Source of the DNA: Bradyrhizobium betae
GTDB lineage: Bacteria > Pseudomonadota > Alphaproteobacteria > Rhizobiales > Xanthobacteraceae
Assembly (NCBI RefSeq): GCF_008932115.1
Contig: NZ_CP044543.1
Coordinates: forward strand, 6,950,501-7,014,500
DNA length: 64,000 nucleotides
Direction: 5' to 3'
A program made the position numbers and the translations under genes. Shown here piece by piece: positions 54,324-63,409 of this stretch. The notes below the pieces were generated by a model. That model was not told the DNA's origin, did not search any database, and saw only the letters and a list, made by a program, of their open reading frames with translations. Each line of letters starts with the position of its first letter. Position 1 is the first letter of the stretch.

Positions 54324-55120
54324 CTACCTGCCGCCGCGCGAGACTCGCTCGATTTCGGCCTTCACGATGCGTTCAACGAGGCCCGGCAAATTGTCGTCGA
54401 GCCAGGACTTGAGCATCGGACGCAGCATTTCCTTGACCAGGTCCTCCAAGGTCCGCGCATTGCTGCTGAGCACCGTGTGGGCCAGGGAATTGAAGGCGGA
54501 TTCGACCGCGGACACGGTCGATTGCGCGAGCATCGGCTGCTGCGGCGGCAACGGCGGCGCATCGAAGTCCACCGGCGCATAGGACGGTGGTGGGGGCATC
54601 GGACGCGGTGGCGGCGATTCGGCGAATTCAAGGTCGTCGCGCGGCTCGACCTTGCGGAAGCTCGGCGGCGGCGGAGCCGGCGTCGGGTCCATCGCCATTT
54701 CGTCGGTCAGTTCGAGCACGTCGGGCTCCGGCTCGGGCTCCGGCTCAGGCTCTGGAGCGCGGACCTCGGGCGCCGGCGTCGCCGTATCGAGTCCCGCGAG
54801 CAGCGCGTCGATATCATCCTGGTTGTTGGACGCATCCGCCGCCGGTGCGGGTGGCGGGGCGGCGCAGGAGCCGGCTTTGCAGCCGGTGGTGGCGCGGGCT
54901 TTTCAACAACAGGCTTTTCAGCTGCAGGCTTGGCGGCGGCGACCTTGGAGGGCGGAATGTCGTTCATCGCCTGCGGCTTCGGTGCGGGCGCGGCGGCAGC
55001 AGGTGCCGGCTTGGCGACCTCCGCCGGCGGCGGCTTGGCCTCATCGTCGGCAATGATGCGCCGGATCGAGGCCAGAATCTCCTCCATCGAGGGTTCTGTG
55101 ACCTTTGCAGGCTGCGTCAT
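54324..55120 (-). pseudogene. popZ: PopZ-like (DUF2497) polar organising protein, frameshifted as sequenced
   Basis: The start 'MTQPAKVTEPSMEEILASIR' with IIADDE is the conserved N-terminus. The end 'TLEDLVKEMLRPMLKSWLDD' to 'VKAEIERVSRGGR' is the conserved helical C-domain. The two lie in different frames. The shift falls in a Pro/Ala-rich, GC-rich run at about 54850-54875. After it the right frame continues as 'ASNNQDDIDALLAGLD' and a run of Pro-Glu repeats. All parts are present, so one base gained or lost explains it. PopZ-type proteins gather polar factors and tether the chromosome origin. It may be a sequencing slip or a true mutation. Confidence 0.8.
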
Positions 55121-55376
55121 CTCCGACTCCACATCATCAACGCCCTCGCATGCGTTATTTTACACCAAGCAGGGCAGGATTGGCCGGTTCCGGGCGGACG
55201 CCCCGACATTTTCGTCGCGGCAGCCCGACTTGTCCCCAGTTCACGGCTCAACGTGCGACGGTGCGCCCTGCCCCCGGCACTCAAGCTCTACGCACACGAC
55301 ATCGGGTGCGGGGCGAATCGACCCGCATCTTCTTGGCAAGGCTATGTCAGGGATTTTGATGATTGCAAGCAAAGCG

Positions 55377-55410
55377 CCGGTCGGCTTCGGCTGTTTGCGA
55401 TGCCGACCGG
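55377..55410 (-). terminator. hairpin just downstream of tolC
   Basis: CCGGTCGGC at 55377-55385 pairs perfectly with GCCGACCGG at 55402-55410 around a 16-base loop. It starts 14 bases after the tolC stop. It lacks a T run. The rest of the 304-base gap up to popZ (55121-55424) holds nothing else I can identify apart from the popZ promoter region. Confidence 0.55.
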
Positions 55411-55424
55411 ATGACTACGGGACT

Positions 55425-56828
55425 TCAGCGTCCGTCGGGCGTACGCACGCCGGCCCAGCTATCGCGGACCTGCTGGTAATGCACGCTGGGATCGTAGACC
55501 GTGGTGTTGAGACCGAGCACCTGCGGCGCCAGACGACCGACCGCGTTGAGCACCGAATAGGATGCCACCACGCGGTCATGCTGGGCCGTGACGAGCGCGA
55601 CGCGCGCGTTCACCAGCGCCTGCTGCGCATTGAGCACGTCGAGCGTGGTGCGCTGACCGGCCTTGGCCTCCTCGCGCACGCCGTTCAGCGCGATCTCGGA
55701 CGCCGTGACCTGTGCCTGCGCCGACTTCACCTGCGCCTTGCCGGCTTCCAACTGGCCCCAGGCCTGCACGACATTGGCGCGGGTTTGATCGCGGGTGGTC
55801 TCGAGATTCAGGCGTTGCTGCGCCAAATTCTCTTTCGATTGGCGAATGAGCGCATATTCCGCGCCGCCCTGGAAGATCGGCACGGAGGCTGTCGCGAGCG
55901 CGGAAGCGGTCGTGGTTCGGAAAACCGTCAGGGTCTGCTGATACGCCTGGGTGACGCCAGCCTGAACCGTGACCGTCGGCAGCAGCGCGCCTTCGTTGAT
56001 CTTGACCTGGAGATAGTTGACATCGATGCCGAACATCGAAGCCGTGACGTTGGGGTTCTCCACGAGGCTCAGATTGACCGCGGAGGCGATCGACGACGGC
56101 AGGAAGCGATCGACCGGCGAGCCGGGCGCAAGATTCGTCGGCTCGTTGCCGATGATGCGGCGGAAGTTCGCGCGCGTCGTCGTCAAATTCGATTCGGCGG
56201 TCAAGGCCTGGGTCCTGCCGGCCGCCAGCTGCGCTTCGGATTGCGCCACGTCCGTGCGCGTGACCTCGCCGACGTTGAAGCGATCGCGGGTCTGCTTGAG
56301 CGTCTGTTCGAGCACGCGCACGTTGCTGCGCTGGACTTCGAGGGTGGCGGAGTCGCGCAGATAATCCATGTAGCTGGTTGCGGCCTGCAGCAGGACCGTC
56401 TGCTCGAGTACGCGCAACGCCTCGCGCGAGCCCGAAACCTGGCTCTCCGCCGCGCGCGTCCTGTTGGCGGTCTGATTGCCGTTGTAGAGCGTCTGGTTGA
56501 TGGTCAGGCTGGCGCTGTTAGGCTGAAGGTCGCCATGGATCCCCTGGCCCTTCTGCAACGCCTGGATATCTTGATACTGATTCCCCGCGCTGAGGGACAT
56601 ATTGACCTTGGGGCGATAGCCTGACAACGCCTGAGGCACGTTTTCATCGGTCGAGCGCACCTGAGCGCGCTGCGCGTTGAGCTGCGGATTGTTCTGATAG
56701 GCGCGCACCAGCGCAGCCTCGATCGTGTCCGCCAAGGCAGGCGTCGGCCCAGCAAGCGCCAGCAACAGGACCGAAACCGCAGCTCCGGTGAAGAGCTTCA
56801 CCCCATGCATCCCAAAAAATCCGTTCAT
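55425..56828 (-). CDS. tolC: TolC-family outer-membrane efflux/secretion channel
   Basis: The 467-aa protein has a signal peptide (AAVSVLLLALAGPTPALA) and two OEP repeats. Landmarks are 'DTIEAALVRAYQNNPQLNAQ', 'NQTLYNGNQTANRTRAAESQ', 'DRFNVGEVTRTDVAQSEAQL', and in the second half 'VREEAKAGQRTTLDVLNAQQ'. It forms a trimeric channel used by type I secretion and RND pumps. No pump gene is adjacent, so it is a shared TolC. It lies downstream of the PIMT-like gene on the same strand with a 187-base gap. Confidence 0.95.
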   Translation of the reverse strand: MNGFFGMHGVKLFTGAAVSVLLLALAGPTPALADTIEAALVRAYQNNPQLNAQRAQVRSTDENVPQALSGYRPKVNMSLSAGNQYQDIQALQKGQGIHGDLQPNSASLTINQTLYNGNQTANRTRAAESQVSGSREALRVLEQTVLLQAATSYMDYLRDSATLEVQRSNVRVLEQTLKQTRDRFNVGEVTRTDVAQSEAQLAAGRTQALTAESNLTTTRANFRRIIGNEPTNLAPGSPVDRFLPSSIASAVNLSLVENPNVTASMFGIDVNYLQVKINEGALLPTVTVQAGVTQAYQQTLTVFRTTTASALATASVPIFQGGAEYALIRQSKENLAQQRLNLETTRDQTRANVVQAWGQLEAGKAQVKSAQAQVTASEIALNGVREEAKAGQRTTLDVLNAQQALVNARVALVTAQHDRVVASYSVLNAVGRLAPQVLGLNTTVYDPSVHYQQVRDSWAGVRTPDGR

Positions 56829-57015
56829 TCTAACGTCCCGCTCGTGCCCGCGAGCTGGGTTGCCGTCTACAGAGTGGAGTCGTTGCCCCTCCGCAACATA
56901 GGACGCGGAACGGCGCGACGGAACTACCTCACGGCAGTTCCCAGTGGAAACTCTTCACGTGCAGCATCCCGGCCACACTTCTGATTCAGAATGGGATTTT
57001 AACAGGCTTCGGCCG

Positions 57016-57678
57016 TCAGAAGACAAAGGCGGCGGCCCGTTCCAGCCCGGAAAGGACCGGAGCGGCGGCATCGAACAGCGCCCGATGGCCAAATTCGCCG
57101 TGGGTACGGGTCACGATCACGGCCCGCGATGGTCTCGATTCGGCAGATACTCCGACCAGGCGCCCACCCTCCCGGAGCTGCCCGAGCAGCCCTGCCGGCA
57201 TCACTTCGGCGGCGCCATTGAGGATGATCACGTCATAGGGAGCGGCAGCAGGATCCCCCTCGGCGCAGGGAGCGGCCTTGCAGGTGACGTTGGCGAGCCC
57301 AAGGCCGGCGCAAGCATCCCTGGCTTTGGCGGCCAGCGCCGAGTCGCATTCGGTCGCGGTGACCTGCCGGGCAAGCCTGGCCGTCAGCGCCGCGAGATAT
57401 CCCGTGGCACAGCCGACCACCAGCACGTTGTCTCCCTCGCCGATTTCGGCAGCCTGGAGCAGCTTGCCGGTCAACTGCGGCTTGATCAGGAAGCGCTTGG
57501 CTGCGCCTTCGCTCACATCGAGATCGAGGTCGAGATAGGCCAACGCCTGCCTGGCGGCCGGCACGAACGCCTCGCGCGGAACCGTAAGCATGGCATCGAG
57601 AACATTGCGATCAGTGACGTCACTGGTGCGCACCTGGCCATCGACCATTTTGAGGCGCGCGGTCGAAAAACCGGACAT
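57016..57678 (-). CDS. protein-L-isoaspartate O-methyltransferase-like protein
   Basis: The 220-aa protein has 'MVDGQVRTSDVTDRNVLDAM' and 'VPREAFVPAARQALAYLDLD' (PIMT N-part), and the SAM site 'VLVVGCATGYLAALTARLA' with 'VTATECDSALAAKA'. The usual DG-x-x-G-x-P stretch is altered to 'APYDVIILNGAAEVMPAGLL'. It may therefore not act on isoaspartate; similar genes next to tolC in Rhizobiales are annotated as PIMT-like. ATG 57678 fits the family; an open frame reaches 57780. Confidence 0.85.
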   Translation of the reverse strand: MSGFSTARLKMVDGQVRTSDVTDRNVLDAMLTVPREAFVPAARQALAYLDLDLDVSEGAAKRFLIKPQLTGKLLQAAEIGEGDNVLVVGCATGYLAALTARLARQVTATECDSALAAKARDACAGLGLANVTCKAAPCAEGDPAAAPYDVIILNGAAEVMPAGLLGQLREGGRLVGVSAESRPSRAVIVTRTHGEFGHRALFDAAAPVLSGLERAAAFVF

Positions 57679-57816
57679 TTGCGGACCCTGAAATGCGGAC
57701 GATGCCGCTGCGATAAGTTGGCGGCATCTTTGGAACATGCCCGGCCAAAACGCAACATGGCCGTTGGCCCCACCAGCCAACGCGTCCGCAACTACCGCAT
57801 TAGAGGGGGCGATGGA

Positions 57817-57996
57817 CTATTCGATCGTCACCGCGAGGCGGCCGATCAGGGCCGCGACCTCGTCCAGGCGCGCCGAATCGGGCGTCTCGACCGCACGCGC
57901 CAGACAGGCGACGCACTCATCGTCGCTGAGATCGGGAAGGTCCGCCGGCAGAATCGAGGGAGCCAGGTGGGCACGGTCGATCTGGATGTCGGGCAT
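57817..57996 (-). CDS. 59-aa hypothetical protein
   Basis: An ATG at 57996 with GGAG upstream opens 59 codons ending in TAG. The peptide starts MPDIQIDRAHLAPSILPADL and continues 'DLSDDECVACLARAVETPDS'. It is acidic, helical and has two close cysteines (CVAC). Codons show the strong third-base G/C bias of real genes here. It lies between tRNA-Asn and the PIMT-like gene, and is too short for a usual 60-aa cut-off. Confidence 0.6.
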   Translation of the reverse strand: MPDIQIDRAHLAPSILPADLPDLSDDECVACLARAVETPDSARLDEVAALIGRLAVTIE

Positions 57997-58212
57997 GGGA
58001 AATCAGCTCCATATGGGTCCGGCCCCGCAAAGCTTGATTCGAATTACGTCGATTTGGCGCCGCCCCGATGACCGCGGCGGTACTGCCGCACACATCTGCT
58101 TGAACGCGATTCTGCGGAAGATTCGGGATCGGTCCGCCCTGAGAGACCGCCTGAGCGGCATCGCGCGTCACATCAGGACGTCGCGTCAAGTCACTCAATT
58201 TATTGTTGAATT

Positions 58213-58287
58213 TGGCTCCCCGGGCTGGATTCGAACCAGCGACCATCCGATTAACAGTCGGATGCTCTACCGCTGAGCTACCGAGGA
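58213..58287 (-). tRNA. tRNA-Asn (anticodon GTT)
   Basis: On the minus strand the cloverleaf begins TCCTCGG and closes with CCGGGGA plus GCCA. The anticodon loop CTGTTAATC gives GTT, and GGTTCGAATCC is the T-loop. The seven-pair acceptor stem has one G-T pair. CCA is encoded. Confidence 0.97.
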
Positions 58288-58422
58288 AAGCAGCGAACCG
58301 ACGTCCGCGCGCGGCTGCGTATAACAAAGCCGCTTGCGCTTGCAAAGGACGAATTCGTCATCGTCCGCAACGCGCCCGGGAAGGGTCCGGCGGCCCCTCC
58401 CCGGGCCTCGCGTCAGGTCAAA

Positions 58423-58791
58423 CTATTCGGCGACGAACGAAGTGGTCTTGGTGCCGGAATCGTAGCGCAGCCGAAGCGCGGTGAACTTGCAGAGGTTGAC
58501 GTTCTTCCAGAGCACGGACTCGTCATAGTTCTGCCAGTCGACGCGGATGTTCCAGACACAGCCCTCGTCGTCCTCGTCGAACTCGACATAGGTGCTCGCC
58601 TGGTTCTGCAAGACCTTGTCGAGCTCGTTGTCCCATTCGTCCAGGCCGTCGTCCGGCGCGTTGAAGCCCAGGAACTTGATGGCATAACCGGTCTCGTTGA
58701 CGACGGTGACATTGCGGGAGTCAGCAGCGAACGAGGGCGTAGCGGCGACCGCGAGACCGATCGCGAACAGTGCAGACAGAAAAGACTTCAT
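58423..58791 (-). CDS. small secreted protein of unknown function
   Basis: The 122-aa protein has a clear signal peptide (MKSFLSALFAIGLAVAATPS, cleavage AFA-AD). The compact domain contains 'NVTVVNETGYAIKFLGFNAP', 'DDEGCVWNIRVDWQNYDESV' and 'VNLCKFTALRLRYD'. Two cysteines probably form a disulfide. It is acidic. GGGAGA precedes the ATG at 58791. I recall similar small periplasmic proteins in Rhizobiales, function unknown. It lies beside tRNA-Asn and repeat copy B. Confidence 0.85.
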   Translation of the reverse strand: MKSFLSALFAIGLAVAATPSFAADSRNVTVVNETGYAIKFLGFNAPDDGLDEWDNELDKVLQNQASTYVEFDEDDEGCVWNIRVDWQNYDESVLWKNVNLCKFTALRLRYDSGTKTTSFVAE

Positions 58792-59111
58792 GTTGAAATT
58801 CTCCCGATCGAAACAGGCTCCGGCGCCTGACGTCGATCGGCGCAGGCGCCGCGGCAACACAAGGCGTTGCCTCGAAGGTCCGTCCGGAGTGCGATCGAGA
58901 GGTTCAACACGCCCTCGATCAGCGCTCCGGCTCGTTGCGCGACGCGAGACGCGCAACGTGCCGGTTTCATAGCGATTCGAATTCTCCGCAGCAATGAATG
59001 GGCATTCATAGATCGGCGGCGTTTGTTGCCTGCGGATGCCGCAGGCCGCGCAGCGCGCGGGCATGCCTTCGCGCCCTCGCGGCTAGATTTGCCCGAGCCT
59101 TGCTTCATCGC

Positions 59112-59543
59112 GACACCCTCAGATGTCAGAGGGCGTAGGGAAGACCGGGTGCCGGCTGACACCCGCGGTCCACTGTGCGAAGGTTGCGCTACAAGAGGCT
59201 GCACAGCGGCATACAGGTGAAGCCAAACATCCGGCCTTCCCTGCGCAGTGGTTTGACGGCTTATGCCGTGCTCTCCCCGGGGAGCGATGCACTATTGCCC
59301 CCGTCGCCTTGCAGATGGCTGATGCGCGAACCCGGTCGGGCCGCCACATCACCACAAGACTTGGCGCCAGCCTGCGGGCGCCAGGACCACACGATTTTGC
59401 CGTACGCAGATCACACCGATCGTGTGCGCGCCGGCTGTCGCTCACGGTTGCCCGCCCTGCGATGCCCATCGCGCCGATGTGACTAGCGTCCACCGCAGCC
59501 CACCCCACGTTTCGTGACGATCGCGATACGCCCCTCTGACCGG
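59112..59543 (-). repeat. ~430 bp dispersed repeat, copy B
   Basis: This is the inverted partner of the block at 43326-43754. Its right edge (CCTCTGACCGG, ending near 59543) falls exactly where the permease gene loses its reading, after the codons for 'IAPQAAG'. So the element inserted into, or replaced the end of, that gene. The left edge shows the hairpin ACCCTCAGATGTCAGAGGG. The 320 bases between copy B and the secreted-protein gene hold nothing convincing. Confidence 0.85.
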
Positions 59544-59961
59544 CCGCCTGCGGCGCGATCACACGCCACATCAGGATCCGCGGCGTCATGCCGAGCGCAT
59601 GCCCTGCCGTCACCTGCCCGCGATCGACGCCGAGCACGCCGGCGCGCAGCATCTCGGCGATGAACGGCGCCTCGTTGCAGGCGAGCGCGAGGCCGGCGGC
59701 CAGCACCGCCGGCAGCTTGATGCCGATATGCGGCAGCGCGTCGTAGGCGAACACCATCTGCAGGATCAGCGGCGTGCCGCGAAAGATCACGGTGTAGGCC
59801 CTGGCGATCGCCGCCAGGACCCAGAAGCGCGAGAGCTGCATGCCGGCGAGGATCAATCCGAGGATCAATCCGCCGCCGAGCCCGAGGGCAGTCACCTCGA
59901 GGGTAAGCTCGATGCCCTCGAGCAGATAGGGCATGCTGAGATAATGGAAGAACAGCGACAT
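59544..59961 (-). pseudogene. polar amino-acid ABC transporter permease, 3' end lost to repeat
   Basis: About 139 codons remain: 'YLLEGIELTLEVTALGLGGG', a helix 'LILGLILAGMQLSRFWVLAA', 'VIFRGTPLILQMVFAYDALP', and the permease EAA-type region 'APFIAEMLRAGVLGVDRGQV' to 'GMTPRILMWRVIAPQA'. A HisM-type permease should run some 70 residues more. Instead the frame enters the repeat. The protein is probably non-functional. Its ATG overlaps the TGA of the binding-protein gene (TGATG). Confidence 0.85.
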
Positions 59962-60838
59962 CAGTCGGCCGTCAGAATGTCAGGCTCCTTGAAGTTGTTC
60001 ACGTCGAGCCCGTGCTTCTTCAGAAGCTCCATGTGCGTGCCGGCCTTCTGCACCTCGATCAGCGCGGCGAGCACGGCATCACGGAATTTCGGCTTGTCCT
60101 TGGGCACCGCGATGCCGACCGAATACGGGATCGTCACCGCGATCGCCTTCTCCAGCTTGTCCGGATAGGCCTTCACCGCGCTGTCGACGGTGTTGACGTC
60201 ATTGACATAGGTGTCGGCGCGGCCGGCGAGGATCGCCTGGATGCAGTTGGCGTTGTTGTCGTAGAGCTGGACGGTCGGCTCGGGTTTGCCGGCCTTCTTG
60301 CACTCCGGGATCAAGGCCTGGATCAGCGGCACCTCGACATGTTGATGCCGTTGATGCCTTTCGGGTTGCCCTTGGCGACCAGCACGCCGTCGAACACCTT
60401 CGAGTAGGCGATGAAGTCGGCCGCCTTGGCGCGCTCCTTGGTGGCGTAGATGTCGGAGATGACGATGTCGGCCTGGCCCGCGGCGAGCGTGGTCAGCAGC
60501 GCCGCGAACGTCACCGGCTTGTAGGTCAGCTTGAAGCCGAGGCATTCGCCGATGGCTTCACCGAGATCGATGTCGAAGCCGATATATTTGCTGGGGTCCT
60601 TCGGATCGATCGTCTCGTAGCCCGGCGTGTGCGGGTTGATGGCGTTGACGAGCGTCTTGCCCTTCCAGTCCGGATATTTGCTCTGGAGCGCGGCGCAGGC
60701 GGCGGGCGCGGCGGCCTGGGCGCTCAGGGGCGCGGCTGCCAGCGTCCGCAAAACGACGGCGGCACCGAGCGCGGCCTTGCGCCATGGCAATGCGCGCGAC
60801 ATCCCCCGCTGCGCCTGCGGAAATACCCGTCTCTCCAT
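59961..60838 (-). pseudogene. polar amino-acid ABC transporter binding protein with frameshift
   Basis: The first frame encodes a signal region (RKAALGAAVVLRTLAAAPLS) and a PBPb domain with 'DPSKYIGFDIDLGEAIGECL', 'GQADIVISDIYATKERAKAA' and 'KGNPKGINGIN'. It then stops after 'MSRCR'. The rest continues in another frame as 'VEVPLIQALIPECKKAG' to 'KKHGLDVNNFKEPDILTAD'. At the joint (about 60335-60345) the residues that usually lie between 'GIN' and 'VEVPLI' are missing, so a small deletion shifted the frame. With the truncated permease this makes a dead transporter. Confidence 0.85.
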
Positions 60839-61249
60839 CTCCTTCGATTGTCATGGCATTGGCCATGTTCCAGATCTCGGAGGCGAGCCTAGGTTGGAGA
60901 GCGGACCGGAAAGCTTGTCCGCGGGCGTACAAAAAATTGGATGGAGGGAGCCCGTCATTTGGGCAGGCGGCTGCCCAAAAACTGTTCGGCATGAGAGATG
61001 CCTCAGCGCGCGATTCCGAATTCGGAGAAACCAAATAGTCCCACGCCACGCCATGATCCGCATCGTCCACGAATCATTTGATGAGCACTTTTGACAAAGA
61101 TGTGACGACGTCTGACAGATCTACGACCGGCATTCGAAACAGATACTCGTCTTCCACAGCCTGTCCGCAGCATATCCACAGGCCGACTATGCCGGATTCG
61201 CGAGCCCGCGCGAGCCACTTGCTGCGCACAAACCCACAGACCCGCCATG
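60839..61249. other. 410-base gap: hairpin at 60958-60979, otherwise no feature seen
   Basis: TTTGGGCAG at 60958-60966 pairs perfectly with CTGCCCAAA at 60971-60979 around a four-base loop. TCCGAATTCGGA at 61015-61026 is a perfect 12-base palindrome. They lie upstream of the broken binding-protein gene and could be remains of its control region. Open frames in the gap have no recognisable content. Confidence 0.5.
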
Positions 61250-61510
61250 TCAGCCGCCAGCGTGGTCGAACACGCTGCGGCAAGCCTCGCTCAAGCTTGA
61301 CCTGTTACGGCGCAGGCAGGCGGTGATGGCGCGGACATTGGGGATTTCGCCGGCGCAGAGCCGGTAGACATCGGGCGTGCAGGCCCGGCGCTGATCGGCT
61401 GTACCTTGGGCATGAGCGGCGGAGGCAAACAGCGTCAGGAACAGCCCGACCGTCGAGGCGCGGCGCGCCCGGCTCTTCACACCCGCAAAACGCAAGAACC
61501 TTGCCTTCAT
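61250..61510 (-). CDS. small secreted cysteine-containing protein
   Basis: The 86-aa protein has a basic N-terminus, a signal core 'STVGLFLTLFASAAHAQ', and a mature part of about 50 residues with four cysteines: 'ACTPDVYRLCAGEIPNVRAI' and 'TACLRRNRSSLSEACRSVF'. The C-x7-C, x12, C-x11-C spacing suggests two disulfides and a helical hairpin. GGGAGAG precedes the ATG at 61510. Similar small exported proteins are common in Bradyrhizobium as I recall; function unknown. Confidence 0.8.
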   Translation of the reverse strand: MKARFLRFAGVKSRARRASTVGLFLTLFASAAHAQGTADQRRACTPDVYRLCAGEIPNVRAITACLRRNRSSLSEACRSVFDHAGG

Positions 61511-61777
61511 GACCGCTCTCCCGTCTGCCCTGCCCGCCCGGCCTCCATTGGCCGGTGTACGAAGGGGTTAGGAGAAATAAACCGCTGGGAATGTGATCTC
61601 ATTCACACGGCCGCCGGTTCCGCCTGACTAGGGTTCCATCCGGGATTTCCTGGGACTCTTTAGGGATCGCTAACCAAACGGGACCCGATCGCCGGATCGT
61701 TAAAATGCAAACGATCGGCTCAATCGGGAAACAAACCGGCTTTGCGACATTGCGCCATCCGCGTTCCGGAGGGTGTG

Positions 61778-61987
61778 ATGAGCGAAGCCGAATTCAATTT
61801 GCTGCTGGATGCCGTTCAGGACGCCATGGTCTGCGAAGATCTGGTCCATGACGATCTGGCGTTCGCGCCGGAGGAGAATTTCGTGCCCCGCTCGTGGAGC
61901 TTCGTCGCGGCGCCCAAGGCCGCCAATGACAACGAGGGCGCCTGGCCTCTGCTGCCGTTTCCGGACGGCTGGTACGCGGCCTGCTGA
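61778..61987 (+). CDS. 69-aa hypothetical protein
   Basis: The ATG at 61778 has GGAGGG in front. The protein starts MSEAEFNLLLDAVQDAMVCE and ends 'GAWPLLPFPDGWYAAC'. It is acidic and cytosolic, with no known domain. A longer frame from 61742 lacks a ribosome site. It stands alone. Confidence 0.6.
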   Translation: MSEAEFNLLLDAVQDAMVCEDLVHDDLAFAPEENFVPRSWSFVAAPKAANDNEGAWPLLPFPDGWYAAC

Positions 61988-62067
61988 GCCCGCTTCACCG
62001 TGAACGCATCCGCCCGCCTCGCGGGCGGTTCAACTTCTGCCATTGCCCTTCGCCGGCGCCGGCACGA

Positions 62068-62214
62068 TCAGGTCTTGACGCGCTCCTCGCCGTCCTGCGG
62101 CGCCCGGTCAGGCTCGCTAGGCGGAAAGATGCTGTCATAGATCGCACGGGCCTCGCGAATGAGGCGAGCCCGCTCCAGCTCGGATTTCGGAACAAATCGG
62201 ACGATGTCGCCCAC
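62068..62214 (-). CDS. 48-aa hypothetical protein, too short for usual gene calling
   Basis: A GTG at 62214 preceded by GGAGAG opens 48 codons: 'GDIVRFVPKSELERARLIRE', then 'ARAIYDSIFPPSEPDRAPQD' and a charged end. The helix rich in Arg and Glu, and the strong third-base G/C bias, look coding. I recall close relatives of this small protein in Bradyrhizobium. Function unknown. Confidence 0.6.
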   Translation of the reverse strand: MGDIVRFVPKSELERARLIREARAIYDSIFPPSEPDRAPQDGEERVKT

Positions 62215-62405
62215 GTGCTCTCCAGCGCTCGGGGGATGGGGACTGCATCACTTCGCAGATGCGAACTCTATGCCAGCGAGCCTGAATCGGAGGTTTCCGG
62301 CAAGCCCCGGGCAAACCCGGTGGCGGACATGCGGCAAGCCGCGTCCGCGCGCTCCGCGAAACTCCCGGCGGCGCCAAATTATGCTGGAATATCAGAGGAT
62401 TGTGA

Positions 62406-62479
62406 TGGAGGCCACGACCAGAATTGAACTGGTGTACACGGTTTTGCAGACCGTTGCGTAACCACTCCGCCACGTGGCC
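62406..62479 (-). tRNA. tRNA-Cys (anticodon GCA)
   Basis: On the minus strand GGCCACG pairs fully with CGTGGCC, followed by T and CCA. The anticodon loop CTGCAAAAC gives GCA. The T-loop is GTTCAATTC. CCA is encoded. Confidence 0.97.
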
Positions 62480-62563
62480 CCGTAAGGGCGGAGCATTATA
62501 GGGGATGAAGGCTTTAGGCAACCGCCTTCGTCTGATTTCAGCGCCCGCGGGGACCGCGCGGGG

Positions 62564-63313
62564 TCACGCCACGGGACGTTTGTGGATGAACGCCATCAGC
62601 ACCGTCTTGAACGGCGCCGGCGTGCAGTGCTGGATCGCCAGGAACAGCGAATAGAACAGCTTCGATCCGAAATAATAGGCCGGCTCCGCGTCCCACGGAA
62701 TGACGTAGAGGTCGTACCGGGAGGCCGGAAAGTGCTGCTTGAAGGCGCTCGTCGAGTTCAGGCGGTACACGGCTGGAAAGACGTCCTTCTCCTCGCGCGC
62801 GTCCTGGGCCGAGCGAATGATGCGGGCATGCAGGCTGTCCGGGATCAGGCGGTTGCCGAGCGCGATATATCCGTGGCGATTTGGCGTGCGCGCGCAGATC
62901 CAGCCGCCGGGCTTGAGCACGCGGTCGAGCTCGCGCGCCGCCCTGCCGGGATCCTGGATGTGCTCGAACACGAAATCCGAGACGACGACGTCGATGGACT
63001 GATCGGGGATCGGAAGCTCGCCGTCGGGGGTAATCACGAACGCGCGGTCGAGCGCCTCGTTGGTCATGACCACGGGATCGACGTCCACCCCGATGAGCTC
63101 GCGCACCCGCCCCTTCAGCGACAACAGGCCGCGCCGGTACGAGACGAGGTCCTCGCTCTGCTTGGCCCCGCGCCCGGCACCGAAATCCAGCACGACGGAC
63201 TGAGGGCCGATCAGGGCGCCGACCCGCTGCCAGAACTGAACCGTGCCGTCGACGCGCGAGAACCCGCCCGCCGCAATCTCCGGAAAGAAGTGCGTTCCAA
63301 CCGCGTCAGCCAT
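62564..63313 (-). CDS. class I SAM-dependent methyltransferase
   Basis: The 249-aa protein has motif I 'VVLDFGAGRGAKQSEDLV', motif II region 'LIGVDVDPVVMTNEALD', 'IDVVVSDFVFEHIQDPGRAA' and 'RVLKPGGWICARTPNRHGYI'. This is the Methyltransf_11 arrangement. It has no membrane segment. It lies 96 bases after a polysaccharide-type ABC ATPase, so it may methylate a glycan during surface-polymer assembly. The substrate is inferred. Confidence 0.9.
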   Translation of the reverse strand: MADAVGTHFFPEIAAGGFSRVDGTVQFWQRVGALIGPQSVVLDFGAGRGAKQSEDLVSYRRGLLSLKGRVRELIGVDVDPVVMTNEALDRAFVITPDGELPIPDQSIDVVVSDFVFEHIQDPGRAARELDRVLKPGGWICARTPNRHGYIALGNRLIPDSLHARIIRSAQDAREEKDVFPAVYRLNSTSAFKQHFPASRYDLYVIPWDAEPAYYFGSKLFYSLFLAIQHCTPAPFKTVLMAFIHKRPVA

Positions 63314-63409
63314 CTGGCCCCACCACTCGATACGACGCGCCGCATGCGCACCGTTTACTGCGTGACGGTTCTGTAGTCGGCTTTGTTGACAGAAATGATA
63401 CGCTGGCGA

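Noticed and set aside
54282..56624. Open frame of 780 codons on the plus strand
   Set aside because: Antisense to tolC and popZ; no recognisable domain.
59123..59482. Open frames inside the ~430 bp repeats (MSEG..KTGCRLTPAV type)
   Set aside because: The same frames occur in both copies with changes at all codon positions and no domain; taken as by-products of a non-coding repeat.
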